From assembly GCF_000247695.1 (NCBI RefSeq), contig NW_004624805.1:6028735-6092734 (forward strand): a stretch of DNA of 64,000 nt. Reading direction: 5' to 3'. Under the pieces are notes generated by a model, which had not been told where the DNA came from, did not search any database, and saw only the letters and a list, made by a program, of their open reading frames with translations. Positions 47,346 to 59,639 of this stretch are shown piece after piece. Position 1 is the first letter of the stretch, and every line of letters begins with the position of its first letter. The translations under genes and the position numbers were made by a program. This DNA is from Heterocephalus glaber (taxonomy: Eukaryota; Chordata; Mammalia; Rodentia; Bathyergidae).

Positions 47346-47635
47346 CAATAAGATAAAATGAAATAAAATAGTAAGAGGCAGGAAAGGAGAGACGGTTGGT
47401 GAAGCTCTTAAGGAAAAAATTAATTATCTTGTTTTCCAAACTCTGTGTAACTAGCTATATTATCTAGTTGATTTTCCATTTACAATAGGTTTATTAAAGT
47501 CATCTTAAAAGACAGATAGTTTATTAGCAACTTAATACATATACTCTTACTTGGCTAGGAAGATGCACACACAAAAAACCCCAGAAATAATGGGAGGTGT
47601 ATGTAGCAAGTATGGAAAGTATCTATCAAAAGCGT
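47346..47635. other. Unannotated sequence
   Basis: A/T-rich; nothing recognised. Confidence 0.35.
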
Positions 47636-48201
47636 ACTGTAGAACCCCGTTGTTAGCCAGTTTTGTGTTCCACACTTTCATTTACCCATAGGCAATCTTG
47701 ATCCAAAAATATTAATTGGAAGTTTCCAGAATAAAACAATTCATGAGTTTTAAATTGCACACCATTCTGTGTAGGGTGATTGGATTGCACTGTGTTCCAC
47801 CGGGGACACGGGTCACCCACGCTGTTCATGATCCTGAGATCGGTCACTTAGCTGTCTCGAGTATATAACCCTACAGCACTGCAGTATCAATAAGCCCCAT
47901 TTTATTTAATAATGCAAAGTGCAAGACTGGTGATGCTGGCAAGTCAGACATGCCAAAGGGAAGCTGTAAAAATGCTTCCTTTATGTGAAAAGCTGAACGC
48001 AATGCTTTTATCACAGTGCATTATTATAATTATTTTATTATTGGTTATTATCATTAATCTCTTAGTCGCCTTGTTTACAAATTAAACTTTATCATATACA
48101 TGTAGGAAAAAACATGGTACATATCGAGTTTGACACTATCCGTGTTTACAGGCGTCCACTGTGGGTCTTGGAACACAAGCCCATGGGGAAGGGGGAACAG
48201 T
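47636..48201 (+). mobile_element. Internally deleted Tigger (pogo-like) DNA transposon
   Basis: The left part follows mammalian Tigger ('aagtttccagaataaaacaattcatgagttttaaattgcacaccattctg' near 47722). 'ggtgatgctggcaagtcagacatgccaaag' (47930-47959) encodes the start of the transposase (DAGKSDMPK). It then jumps to the right end ('tgtttacaggcgtccactgtgggtcttggaacacaag', 48144-48180). The central transposase is missing, so it could only have moved with enzyme supplied in trans. Confidence 0.8.
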
Positions 48202-48560
48202 GAGTTTGTGATGAATCAGAGAATTACCCAAGTAGAAATTCCATGCTACATTTGTAGTCACTAAGGCACCCAATCCATACAGCTCCACTACCTGGTATTT
48301 GCCTTCCTCTCCTTATGCTCCCTTGATCTGCCCCGGGGGAGTTAGGAGACCTTGGAGGTCTTTCACGGCCCTTGTTTCTCCATGTGTGTATGTTATATAT
48401 TTTTAATTTCCCCCTTTTTTCCTTTTCCCCTTGTTTTGGTACTAAGGCTTAATGTCTACTAGGATGGGGAGAGCTTATAATTGATACGAAGTGTTTTTTT
48501 AAGTAAGATAATGTCTTCTGTGATGTATTTTCAGCTTTATATGTTCAGAGGTAGTATTTA
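48202..48560. other. Unannotated sequence
   Basis: No feature recognised. Confidence 0.35.
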
Positions 48561-49272
48561 TTCCTTCAGCTATTTAAATGATTTGGACTCTGTTCCTATG
48601 TTTTGAGGAAAGAATTACTTCCGGCTATAACAGCGTCAATAGGTCCAGGCATACATCGCTGTGAGGTGAGAGACCTTGCATTTATACTCTCGCCCTTTAT
48701 CATTACTCCATGCAGCCTATGTTCAGTTATTATGAGTAGCTGTTCTACAGTGTGGCAGGAGAAGTGGAGGGAATCTGAGACATCTGTAGGAAAACGGATG
48801 CACCTGGAAAGTATAATGTTGAGTGAAATAACTCAGACACACAAGCTTACATACCACACAGTATCTCTCATTTGAATAAGGCAAAGCACAAAGAGCAAAA
48901 TAAGATGGGTAGAAGGGGGACAAGGGGACAGGTCTCTTCCAAAGGGGAAGGGGTGCAGGAGACCCAGGGCGGGGCAGGAGGAGGAACGGGGAAGCAGGAA
49001 GACGTAGGGTTTGCTATGTACAGGTACCAAACACCTACAAGGAGTGTGAACAGTATATGCCACAAACATGAGTTAAGAATAATAATAACAGCAAGAATGA
49101 AAATGGGGAAGGGGATCTGGAAATGGAGGGAGGGAGATGGATGGGAAGAGGAAGGGGATTAAAAAAAAGAAATAAGCTGTGTTGAGTACAGGCACCTACT
49201 CCCCAAGATGAATGTAAACTTCATGTACTGCAAATGTGTACTGAAAAAATTAAAATTAAAAAAGAAATAAAA
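48561..49272 (+). mobile_element. LINE-1 3' end with purine-rich 3' UTR
   Basis: 'aaacggatgcacctggaaagtataatgttgagtgaaataactcagacacacaagcttacataccacacagtatctctcatttg' is L1 ORF2-end text. It is followed by a G/A-rich 3' UTR (48895-49165) and a tail ending 'aaatgtgtactgaaaaaattaaaattaaaaaag'. A 96-codon frame through the purine tract is an artefact. Confidence 0.8.
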
Positions 49273-50082
49273 ACACCCGATTACTGAAATTCCTAAGGCT
49301 GCTTTCTAATGGGATTCACGACTCCTTTTGGTGGATCTTGAAGTGGACAAACCTGTTTACTGCTAGTCAGGATTGTGAAAAGTGGTATAACTTAACTGTA
49401 TTTGTATTCCTCCAACAGTAAAGTACACCAGAAAGAGAACAACTTTGGGACCAGGGGCGCTAGGGTTCTGAATTCTATTTCTGTTGTTTATTTGCATGTG
49501 GTTTGGGATAAGGAACTTAATGTCTCTGAGTCTTATTTTCTTTTCCTATATAAAATGGTTATAAGAAGAGTGAACAACTAGGACCGTTGTGGAAACTAGA
49601 AATAATCATTTTAAGACACCGCTACCCATTAATACACAATAAATAGCAGTCATGATTCCAAATTGCCCATATTGTTTTTGTAGAGGGAGCAAACTTTTGA
49701 TGAACCTCGAAGATCTGCCTTGAAATTGAACAGATCATAAGTAACACAACAACTCAAAACAGCTTTTGTATTTGAATTGTCTAAGCCATGTTATGTCTAT
49801 GGCGGTCTTGTGTAGAAAGTTCTCAGAAAAACAAGGCAGCACAATTAGGGAAGCTGCAGTTTTGCAACTGCTTGGAGACAAGGTCCCTTACGTTGGTTGG
49901 TAGACATAATATGCAGCACATCGGGGTGGAATCTTCAGTGACAGTAAGAATGAGCTACTACAGCATGGCTCAGGTTTATGTCAGCTACTGCTCCACTCTT
50001 TATTTTGTGGGTTAGTGCACGGAACAGGCATTGGACTGGCAGCTTGTACCTATGCCCACTCCATCACACAGGTGTGTTAGAG
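49273..50082. other. MIR and unannotated sequence
   Basis: 49430-49625 is MIR-like ('ggaccaggggcgctagggttctgaattctatttctgttg...gagtcttattttcttttcctatataaaatggttat'). Confidence 0.45.
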
Positions 50083-50160
50083 TGTTCTAACTCTCCAGTG
50101 GAACCCAGGGTCTCATGCATGCCAGGCAAGCGCTCTGCCCCTGAACTGCAATCCCTGGTA
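50083..50160 (-). mobile_element. Degraded ID SINE, antisense
   Basis: 'ccagtggaacccagggtctcatgcatgccaggcaagcgctctgcccctgaactgcaatccctgg' matches the general ID type, with many changes. Confidence 0.75.
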
Positions 50161-50361
50161 GCATTTCACTCTTAATTGCTTGGAGAATGTTTTAAATGTG
50201 AAGATCCTTAGCATGGCACTTGAATCTGGAGGAACACCTTTGGAAATTCTTGATTTTTTAAAAGCTTCCTATCCAGAATTTTCTATGAACATCTAACTAA
50301 TTACACATCTCATCACAATGGGACAAAATAACCACTTAAAACATACATTACCTAAAAGATT

Positions 50362-50545
50362 TCCTCCTCCTCCTCCTCCTTCATTTTTTTCCTTTCACAG
50401 TACTGGGAATTAAACCCAGGGCCTTCACACTGAGCTACATCCTCGGCCCATTTTTATCTTTATTTTTTGGCAGAGTCTCACTGAGTTGGCCAGGGTGGGG
50501 TTGAACTTGTGATCTTGCTGACTCAGCCTCCACTGCTTCATCCCA
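50362..50545 (-). mobile_element. Dimeric ID + B1-like SINE, antisense
   Basis: ID half 'agtactgggaattaaacccagggccttcacactgagctacatcctcggccc', then a B1-like half 'ggcagagtctcactgagttggccagggtggggttgaacttgtgatcttgctgactcagcctcc'. Preceded by a (TCC)n run at 50362-50382. Confidence 0.9.
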
Positions 50546-51115
50546 AACCAGTGTACTCCACACTCTCTAACTGGTACAAGAACATTTAGATTATTTCAAA
50601 TACCCCTGATAGTTTATAAACAGACTGACAATTCCAAATGTCTTTGTACTGCCTTGCTGAATGGGAGAAATACTTGCCTTTCTTTTGAATTGTTTTTCTT
50701 GGTCTTTGGACGCCGGGTGCTTTGGTAGAGGGTGTACAACCACATCATAGTGAATCCGAACTTACTCAGATCAAATTGTCTTTTTGTGTCATACAGAAAA
50801 TTATACTTTCTGCATAAAATTTTGTGTATCCTCCACTCGGTTTTGTTATAATTATGAGTCAGGCCACTTTAGTGCAATCCATAGCGATAACAAGTCTTTA
50901 TGAAGCATTTTGCAAGTCATAAGTATGTAATTTATCTATCCTCTTTTTCGTAAGCATTTCTATCGTTTGCAAATTAGTCTCCACTTTCCAAGGTGGAAAA
51001 CGAGACTCAGAAACACCGATGGCCCATGCCAAGTTGTCAGTGCGCCCAGGACTAGGACAAGGGGCCATGTCTTCCCATTCAAGTGCAAGAGGATCTGCTC
51101 TGCTCTATGTTGTCT
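50546..51115. other. Unannotated sequence, possible MIR
   Basis: 50890-51060 is possibly MIR ('aagcattttgcaagtcataagtatgtaatttatc...tccaaggtggaaaacgagactcag'). Confidence 0.4.
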
Positions 51116-51119
51116 TCCT

Positions 51120-51835
51120 TTATCTATTCACTTTTATTGAGTCATTCAGCAAACATTTGTTGAAGTATACTATACACCAGCCCCTGTGACAAGCCCTAGA
51201 AATAAAAACTGCAAAAGAATCGCATGCCAAAGTAGCTGACAGTTCAGCAGCTGAATGCCAACAGCTCTTTACAGTTAGTGCAGTGGAAGGCCAGGGAGGA
51301 AGGTACAACAGCAGGGGCAGGGGCACCGCTATGGATGGAGCTTGGAGAAGAGAGAACCCTGGAGGCAGCAGGGCAGAGCCCCAGCGGCAGTCAGCCTGCT
51401 TCATTCATGCCAATGTGCCCAGCCAATGCCGTGGGCATCCGAGGCCCGGGACACGGTCTGGGGTGACAGGGAGGCCATTTCCCAGGGACCAGATCTGATA
51501 CACATCAGAAAGACTCCTCTTGCCCTAGTGTGAGACCGGATGGGAGTATCAGCCGGGTTCCTAGTAGGAACCTCAGGGGCAATGAGGGGTCCCAGGACCG
51601 AGGAAGCAGCAGTGCAGACGGAAAGGCAAGACTGGACAGATGTTAAGGAGGCAGACTTGTTGGGTGATGGTGGAGTGGGGCACAGGGGGTGACGGGAAGT
51701 GGCTCTCCAGGTCGGAAGGAAGGGAGAAGGGCAAGTGTCACCACAGGAGGCAGCACACAGAGTTGACTGTGATGCGCTCAAAGTACCAGGCGCCTTGCTC
51801 TTCAGGGCAGATGCTGATGGAGCCCTAGGGATGGA
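51120..51835 (-). mobile_element. LINE-2 3' end, antisense
   Basis: 'ttattgagtcattcagcaaacatttgttgaagtatactatacaccagcccctgtgac' (51135-51192) is the reversed L2 3' terminus. The G-rich body to 51835 has antisense-L2 character. Overlapping frames of 62-145 codons on both strands arise from this body. Confidence 0.55.
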
Positions 51836-54395
51836 CAACGCGCCTCTTAGCCCAAAGGCAGAAACTCTGAAGCTGGGTTACTTAGCAAATACTTGAAATA
51901 TTTTGATAGCTTCTTGTCAAAGCATCCCTTTCCATGTGGAAATTCAGTAGCATATAGAAAACGAGGTACATAAATAAATAAAGTTTTAGAGGAATTTATC
52001 TACAGAATAATATCTTAGTAGACAGATCTAAATGTTTTCCCATATGCTCACTACTATCACTCAACTTGCGCCTTGAAAAAAGAAATGGTGTGAAATACCT
52101 AGGTCTTGAAAGATGAATCATTGAAAAATCTGTACTAGTCACACGTCCTTAATACATACTGATTTACTCTCAGAAGGAAATGCGCATCCAGAGGGTGAAG
52201 GGGAAAGAAACAGTTTCTCTAAGTGGAGGGACAGAGGGCACAGGAGATTTATCTGGCCGACAGCCAGTCAGACAACTCTGAAAAGCTCGACGTTTCAAGA
52301 CAAATATCTACTAATCCATCTTTTACCAAAGTTCTCATTTAAAGTCCCCCTTTTTGGCATGAAGTATTTAATGGGATGTTTAGCCACGAAGTGCCTTCTT
52401 AGGAAATTTAATACTGTATCGAACTTAATGCCAGACCCGAAGAACAAGGTGTTAGGTGGCTGAAAAGAAATGTGTATTATTTTTTAAAAGGAGAAGAAAA
52501 AGAGGGACTTGTGGAAAGCATGAAACAGTTCATGAGAATGTCTACTGAAACCAAAAGCTAATGACAACACAAACTTCCTGTCCTACTGAGGACAGCTGGT
52601 TCTTAAAGAACAGATAAATCAATAAAGTTCATTTGCTAGTGGCATTTGGAACCACAATTTTCATCTGCTGAAATGGTACTGAGACAAAGGAAAGAAAAGT
52701 AAAACTGGAATTTTCTTTAGACAGAAGTGCATTTCGCTGGGTTCCACCTTCGCCTCCCCAGTTTCTATTCAGCTCCCTAACAGGGGAATAAATCCTCCAG
52801 GAGGGTGGCTTTTTGTTGAATGTGTTTGATGTTCATTTGTCTTCCATCTAAAAATTAAAACATAACAAGCTTCTAATCATCACTTGTTAATTTGAAGCAA
52901 AAAGAATGCTTTCCTCCATTGAAAGCAGATTGTAGTAAAAAAAAAAAAATCAGCATTCTCCAAGGTCATATGCTATTGGCAAAGCTCAAAAAAACCTTGT
53001 AGTCCAACTTGCTTGTATTCAGCTGTGTTTACTTAGACTTAACTTGACAAAGTCTGCCTCTGATTATACAGAGCAGGCATCTGCCCACAGATAAATAGAT
53101 ATTACACAAACTTTTTGGAGGGAATGACATTTGGCTTCCATAATTTTGGAATAATTTACTATGCACCCTCAATTTAAAACACCAAAATGATTCACAATAT
53201 GTTTTGAGATTGAAACATAAATATTTCATTTCACAAAGGGAGCAGCCTCCATGACCTTTCTGGATTTTAGGCGATTTAATCACAAAGTACGGTGCCACTT
53301 TGGAAGGTGTAGAGGACTCTAATACAGGCGCCTTTGGGCCACATTTATTTCAGCCTTTTCAATATTCATCAAGATTTCAAGGAATTTCTGTAAACAGACT
53401 GTCACTAAAAGAAAATAACTTGCCATCAATTTTTGCAACAAGTCTGTAGAACAGAATGTGCATATAAAAATAAGAGTTAAGTAAATTATTTCCAGAGACT
53501 GCATCTTGGAGTAATGTTTACACTATCGGTAGAAAGCAAAAGCTCCATGTTTTACCACTGTATCTTACACTAAATGCAAAATTTTGCTTTTAGAGTAACA
53601 TAAACCATCTCCACGGCACAGAGTCTGCTCCTAATTAGCTAAGAATGTGTTCTGGCCCATCATATTTACGTTGCTTGCTGTTACATTTACACAACAAAAG
53701 ACATACATGCTTTCCTCTGAACACTGCCATTGTTTCAAAGGTGGAAGTACAGGAAGTACTTCTGTCGGTGGAGATCAATCAGTAACTGACCAATCAGCAG
53801 ATTATCATTGCTGGCCTAGCTAACAGCTCGTGACACAGTAGTGTGCCCGAGGGAGAAGGTCCCTGTCCTTTGAAGTTCATCAAATGAGAAAAATCATGGA
53901 CTCAACAGACTGATGTTTTTTAAAGTTACTCATTTTTATCTGACATAATTACCAAAAGTCTTTCACCGCTGAAAATAGAACAGTTCCTTTCCTGACTCTG
54001 TAAGGTACTGAATCAGCTGAGCGATACAGCCCTTTGAGTGGTGAAGGAGCCATGAATACTGCGCTATCCCCAGCTCTCTCGAAGTTCAGGCTCTGTCCGT
54101 CAAGGGCTGCGCTGGGGGCGGATTCCCTGAATGTGTCCTAGCGTGTGTCTTACTCTAATTTACTAAACGTGCTCTGATGAGCACTCTATAAATTAAGCAA
54201 TGGATGCAAAGGTAACACTACCCCTGCAACAAGTGCCACTGGGGGTCAGATGAGCAAGGGATTTCAAGGGACTTTCTCATACCTTATGGCACACTGCAAC
54301 ATCGTTTTTTATCATTACATTTTTGCTTTGACAGCCACAAAAGATGATTTTACAGACATTTATTTATAAGATTATAAAATGAGTTTTTACACATA
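51836..54395. other. Unannotated sequence
   Basis: 2.5 kb with no exon, RNA gene or clear repeat. A/T-rich and SINE-free; such quiet stretches sometimes hold conserved non-coding elements, but I cannot test that. Confidence 0.4.
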
Positions 54396-54460
54396 TAAAG
54401 TATATCTGCATAAAAAGATATATATGTATATAAAATATATCTGCATAAAAAGATATATAT

Positions 54461-54498
<38 letters not shown>
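54396..54498 (+). repeat. Duplicated 33-mer plus (AC)14(AT)4
   Basis: 54396-54428 and 54431-54463 are direct repeats with one mismatch (TAAARTATATCTGCATAAAA and on), period 35 bp. They run straight into (AC)14 at 54463-54490 and (AT)4 at 54491-54498. Confidence 0.95.
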
Positions 54499-56140
54499 GA
54501 ACGAAGGAATGTGTTTTCAAATGTGTGTACCTTTAAGGTCAGCAAACAAATCCACAGCATGTGCCAGAGACTATAGTGTCCTCCTCTACCCATCATCACA
54601 AGAGAATACAGTAAGGCCTCATTAGCTTTTAATGCAAAACTGATCCAGGAGCATTCCAGGAAGGTCAGATTCCTCAGATTCGAAGAGTACTCATGGGATT
54701 GAATCCAGGAAAATGAGGGAACATGGAATTCTCTGCTGAGGCCCAGCCACAAGACAGAGCCCGAGGCATCTCCAAAGCCACCGATAGGCCTGCAAGCCAG
54801 GCAGGGAGGCCGCTCCTGGTGGAAAGAATAACTTCACAGCGTGAGAGGATGTCCTAGGGGAGCTGTCTAAAAGAGGAGGCCGAGAGGTGTCGGGAAGCAC
54901 GGGGCCTACAAACACGCACACACTGTACTTGCCAAGCCGGCTGCAGGGGAGGGGGAGGGGCGCAGCTGATGTATAAAATTCAAGTAACTCAACCCTTCCA
55001 GGAGTGGAGCCACTTGCTGGGTGGTTTCGTACAAAGGAAAAGTAAATTTGCACATCTTATCAGATTGGCCCAACACGTATGACTCTGAATAGAAAGTAGT
55101 TTGGGGAGCTTGCTTTGAAAAAGGAACATAAAAATCCTACACACACAAACTATTTTCCTTTCAGTCGAAGTTATCATGTGTGAAAGGATGAACTGAACCA
55201 TCAGGCATGCAGTTAATTCTCAAAAATGTACCATTTAACTCAGAAGAAAATGTCATGGGTCACTGGCCATTCTTAGCTTGCAGAAAATCTGCAGTAGGAC
55301 CAAACTTATATGGTTGTTTTACGGTTAATCCAAGTAGAGAGGAGAATATAAAGAAAAAAAAGAAAGACAGAAAGAAAAAACAATTTCCCCATCCCAACCA
55401 AATGTCTTGAAAAATTTCCTATATTTTCTGGTTTCATTTTTCCCAGAACTGAAACACCACAAAATAACAACACTCCAGCATACTCACTTCCAGCGCAGTC
55501 AGGAAGTGCTGGGGCACATAAACATTTTTTATTCACTTTTTTACAAGACGGTGACCAACGTTTTCTTAGCCTTCCAAAAGCTTCAGGTTTGGAATACATT
55601 TTGGTTAAATGTCAGCAAAGGAATTTGCTCATCGTTCAAAAAACACTTTTTCTTTCCAACTTTGGAGTATATGTAGAAACTGTGTTGTGAATGGAATGGC
55701 AAAGAGGCTCAGAGCCACAAAGGGAAACCCAGCTTTTATAATTCTTAAAGGAGAGTTGTAGGGAAGAACTCTATAGGAGGAAAGAGGAATAACAAGAAAC
55801 ACGTATATATAGCATGTTGGCCAGGCGCTTTTGAGATCATATTGTCACATTTGAATGACACAAAACCCCTGTGAACTAGGTATTTTTATTTCCTTCATTT
55901 TATGGATCTAGAAATAGAGAAGTTAAATGATTTACTTAATGTTTCTCAGTAAGCGGTAGAGAAGAAAGATTGGAACCCAGTTCTTCAAAGTCTCAAGCCA
56001 TATTTGGAGCAAGTATGGATTGAAACCCCCAGGCCAGCTTTTTATATAATGGGAAAATACTAGAAGTACTGCCACCAAGGTCAGGGGAGGTGACATTGAA
56101 TGCAATGAGCCAGAGAAAGACATTCATGGCAATAAATTCA
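54499..56140. other. Unannotated sequence with one MIR
   Basis: 55806-55985 is MIR-like ('cacaaaacccctgtgaactaggtatttttatttccttcattttatggatctagaaatagagaagttaaatgatttac'). Otherwise nothing recognised. Confidence 0.45.
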
Positions 56141-56149
56141 GAACAGAAG

Positions 56150-56935
56150 TAAAGCCATCATTCTTTGCAAATAATAAGACTGCACTGCTAGAAAACACAA
56201 TAAAATCAACTCAAAAGTTACCAGAAATGATAAATGTCTTTGGTAGCAGAGTATAATGTTAATATACAGTGACCTTATATTCAAAAAAAACCCAAAATGT
56301 AATAGAGGACAGGACTCTACTTCTTACACTAAAACAATAAAGAGACAAAATACTAGGAATCATTTAACAAAAAATGAACAAGACCAATTTAGGGTATCTT
56401 TAAACACTATGAAAAGTCACAAAAGAACATACCAAGTTTTGGGATAAGATGATTCACAGCCTAAAAATTACAACTTTCCACAATTCATAAGCATCTCACA
56501 TCCCAATGAAAGTAACAAAAGGGTCTGTTCTTTGACTAGACAAGTTGAGCCTGCAGTTAATATGGAAAAATAAACAAATGAGAAGAGCCAGAAAAACTAT
56601 ACAAAAAGAACAGTGAGGGAAAACAAGCATAACCAGATATTAAAGCCTCAATAATTAAAACAATATGAAATGGGAGCATGAATAAAAAGAATTAATTGAG
56701 GGGAATATAAGACAAGATAGGCTCAATTTCAAATATGGTATTTTCCATCAAGGAAGGAGAAGAAAGATTAATAAATAAACGGGATTAGGGTAACTGGGTA
56801 ATGATATGGAAAAATAATAAATTCTCATCACACTGTATTATACTATACTTTTAAAAAAGACTCACCGCAAAGAAAGACTTAAGGTAAAAATTAAAACCAT
56901 GGAAATAGAAGAAAACTTGGGATATTCTTTTTAAA
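56150..56935 (+). mobile_element. LINE-1 ORF2 fragment, sense
   Basis: 'ggtagcagagtataatgttaatatacag', 'ctaggaatcatttaacaaaaaatgaacaagacc', 'aatatggaaaaataaacaaatgagaagagccagaaaaac' and 'taaagcctcaataattaaaacaatatgaaatggga' follow ORF2 between the RT and C-terminal parts. Many stops. Confidence 0.8.
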
Positions 56936-57810
56936 GTTTTTAAGTGTGGAAGTTCTTTTCACTTTCAATTTAGAAGCAATAAAAACTGTGAATGTAATTA
57001 CATTTTTATGAAGTATGCATGAGAAAATCATGATTAAAACTATGTATATAACTAATTAGGATAATGTATTTCTTACACATATGACAGGCTGTCCCGTCTA
57101 AGTCTCCAAACTTTTGACTTGTCTGGGCCACACTGAGGAAAGTGAAATTGTTTTGGGCTATATATATTAAATATATATAATTAATGTACACAAGTAACAA
57201 AAATTCCACATCTGTATTTGTTACTGTAGTATTTATTAAAAGGGGGCAAGTGTCCTGTAAACTACAGACTGGACACGCCTCTGAGTGTTCTCTGAAATTC
57301 ATAGCAAAAAGGAATATGAATATACATACACAGGAAACATCCTGGGATCACAAGTTGCTTTTAAACATGCGCAGATGCTCAGGGTCATCCGTCGCCAATC
57401 AGTGGGCTAACACAGTGAGTTTAGTGCCGCTGTGTCTTGAGGCTGTGAGGAAGCAGCACCCTCCTCCACTGTCAAGCTGAGCACAAACTAACACTCAACA
57501 CACCGTGCACATCCTGCAACTGGGATCTAAGGCCAGAAAAGAACAGGAACACTCGCAGTGTGCTATCAGGGAGGAACTCTCCGACACACGTTATTAAAGG
57601 GAAAAATTCAAGGCGATAGGTTACTTTTTACATGTGAAACAAAGTAATTCTTTACTGTTGGTGTCTGGCACCAATACAAACTGTGCCAAACCCTCACCCC
57701 CATCCTCCTGGTTGTAAGATAAGTACACGGTCATCACAGTCCACACCAAAGGCACGCGGAATCCTAGCTTGTTATCAGAAACTGTGCTCTGGAATAGTTT
57801 TGATGAAGGT
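56936..57810. other. Possible hAT MITE piece and unannotated sequence
   Basis: 57095-57210 ('gtctccaaacttttgacttgtctgggccacactgagg...ttgttttgggcta') resembles one end of a mammalian hAT-type MITE. The rest is unassigned. Confidence 0.4.
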
Positions 57811-57814
57811 TTTC

Positions 57815-58060
57815 TTTAAAATGTGGTAGAACATATACAAAATAAAATTCATCCTTTAACTATGTTTAGACATTAAATACTCGCGTATTGTCATGGAGCC
57901 ATCACCACCACCCTTTTCCAAAATTTGTTTTGCCTTCCCAAACTGCAACGCAGTACCATTAGTCATTTCCCATCCCTCCCTGCCTCCAACCCCCTGCAGC
58001 CACTATTTTTTTTTGTCTCTATGAATTTGACTCTCTAGATAGCTCGTGCACGTGGGATCA
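57815..58060 (-). mobile_element. Old LINE-1 3' fragment, antisense
   Basis: 'ataaaattcatcctttaactatgtttagacattaaatactcgcgtattgtcatggagccatcaccacc' and 'tgtctctatgaatttgactctctagatagctcgtg' match the L1M type seen at 20925-21260. Confidence 0.7.
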
Positions 58061-58780
58061 GACAAAACTGTCTCATTGTGAAGTTTCAAATACACAGAAA
58101 CGCCCACGGGTTCCAATCGCATTCCTGTGCAATCAGACTTTCCTAGAACCCCCAGCAATGCAGAAGCTGAAGATGAGGTTCTTGAGCTGTGGCCTCGTAC
58201 TTTGATGTAAGAAGAGTTAAGGGATTTGATTTTGAGGGAGAAAAAGCCACAAAGCCACAAAGTTTAAATATGATTACCTAGCTGGTAGGTTTCATTCTGG
58301 TTTATTCTCTCTCAAAATCAGATTCCTTAACTCTTACACCAAGACAAGTTTATCTGATCCACAGCTAACTGTTAGACAGCCCACCCTTCCCAGAAAAGAA
58401 ATTCATATATAATTTGTCTCAAGTACTCAAGTTTAGTCAGTAGTTAGAATAAAGAGGTGAATCAAATGCTTTTGAGTTTTCTGGCTGAGTTTTGAAGGCA
58501 AACAGACAAATCCAATCATAAGCTAATTAGAGAAGACAAAATGTGTCTAGAATCGCTCCTGCTATTCAGCATCCTCATTCTACATCTTCCGAGATCAATC
58601 AGAGAGCAAGCGAAGGCCTCAAGGACCACAGCAGGCCTGCACCTACACCACACCACAGGGACGACACAGGCAGAGCTCCTGCCAGCTGGAGGATTTCTCT
58701 CTTTTCAAATAACTTCAGGATTAGCAGTGGGTGTAACAACATTTCTGATCTATCCCTAACTCCAAGCCTTGCCATAGCTT
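58061..58780. other. Unannotated sequence
   Basis: No exon or repeat recognised. Confidence 0.35.
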
Positions 58781-58781
58781 T

Positions 58782-58816
<35 letters not shown>

Positions 58817-58837
58817 CACACACACACACACACACAC
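58782..58837 (+). repeat. (CT)n(CA)n compound microsatellite
   Basis: CT/TC run at 58782-58816 followed by (CA) to 58837, abutting the SINE that follows. Confidence 0.95.
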
Positions 58838-59012
58838 TGGGGATTGATCCAAAAGGCTTCACATTGAGCTAAATCTCCAGCCCTTTTTAATTTTTTTATT
58901 TTGAAATAGGGTCCTACTGAATCACTAAGTTGTCCAGGCTGGGCTTGAACTGCAATGTTCCTGCTCAGCTTCCCAGAGTGCTGGAATTACAGGTATGTGC
59001 CACCATGCTTAA
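58837..59012 (-). mobile_element. Dimeric ID + B1-like SINE, antisense
   Basis: 'actggggattgatccaaaaggcttcacattgagctaaatctccagccc', then 'ttttgaaatagggtcctactgaatcactaagttgtccaggctgggcttgaac...agtgctggaattacaggtatgtgccaccatgc'. Confidence 0.92.
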
Positions 59013-59079
59013 CTTACCATCTCTTTTCTTCCTCTTTTCTTTCCCTTCTTTTTTTCCTTCCTTTCTTCTTTCCTCTTTT

Positions 59080-59335
59080 TTGAGTTATTGACTTAAATTT
59101 TTGATTCACATGTAATAATGATACATATTTATGGGGGATAGTGTGCTATTTCAATACATGCACACAGTGATTGATCAAATCAGGGTAGTTAGTATTATAA
59201 TCTCCTTACTATTTCTTTATTTTTGGAGTCTTTGAGTTCCTTTCTTTTAGATCTTCATCAAATACATGATCAGTTATTGCAAACTATGATCACCCCACCG
59301 TGCTGTGGAACACTGAGAACCTTAACTCCTTCTTT
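59080..59335 (-). mobile_element. LINE-1 3' fragment, antisense
   Basis: 'acatatttatgggggatagtgtgctatttcaatacatgcacacagtgattgatcaaatcagggtagttag' and 'tcaaatacatgatcagttattgcaaactatgatcaccccaccgtgctgtgg' are antisense L1 3'-UTR text. Confidence 0.75.
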
Positions 59336-59639
59336 CCAACATGTTTTGCTACCCAGTATTACCAGAAGTTAGAAAAGGATCCTGGGGGGAATACAGGGAG
59401 CTTGGATACTGACTACCAGAGTTTTTTTGACATTTGTGCTTATAAGGGACATTGCTAAGTCCAATCATTGGACTGAATAGCTTCTGAATGAATTCTGTCA
59501 TTCCTTATCATGTCATTGCTCTTTAAGTAAGGGGATTATCTTTTCATACTGCACAATCACAGGTAAGAACAAAACCACACCTGCTAGAATTCCCTAGAAA
59601 TGAAGAGAGCTCAGGCAACAGAGCTTCAAAATCACAGGG

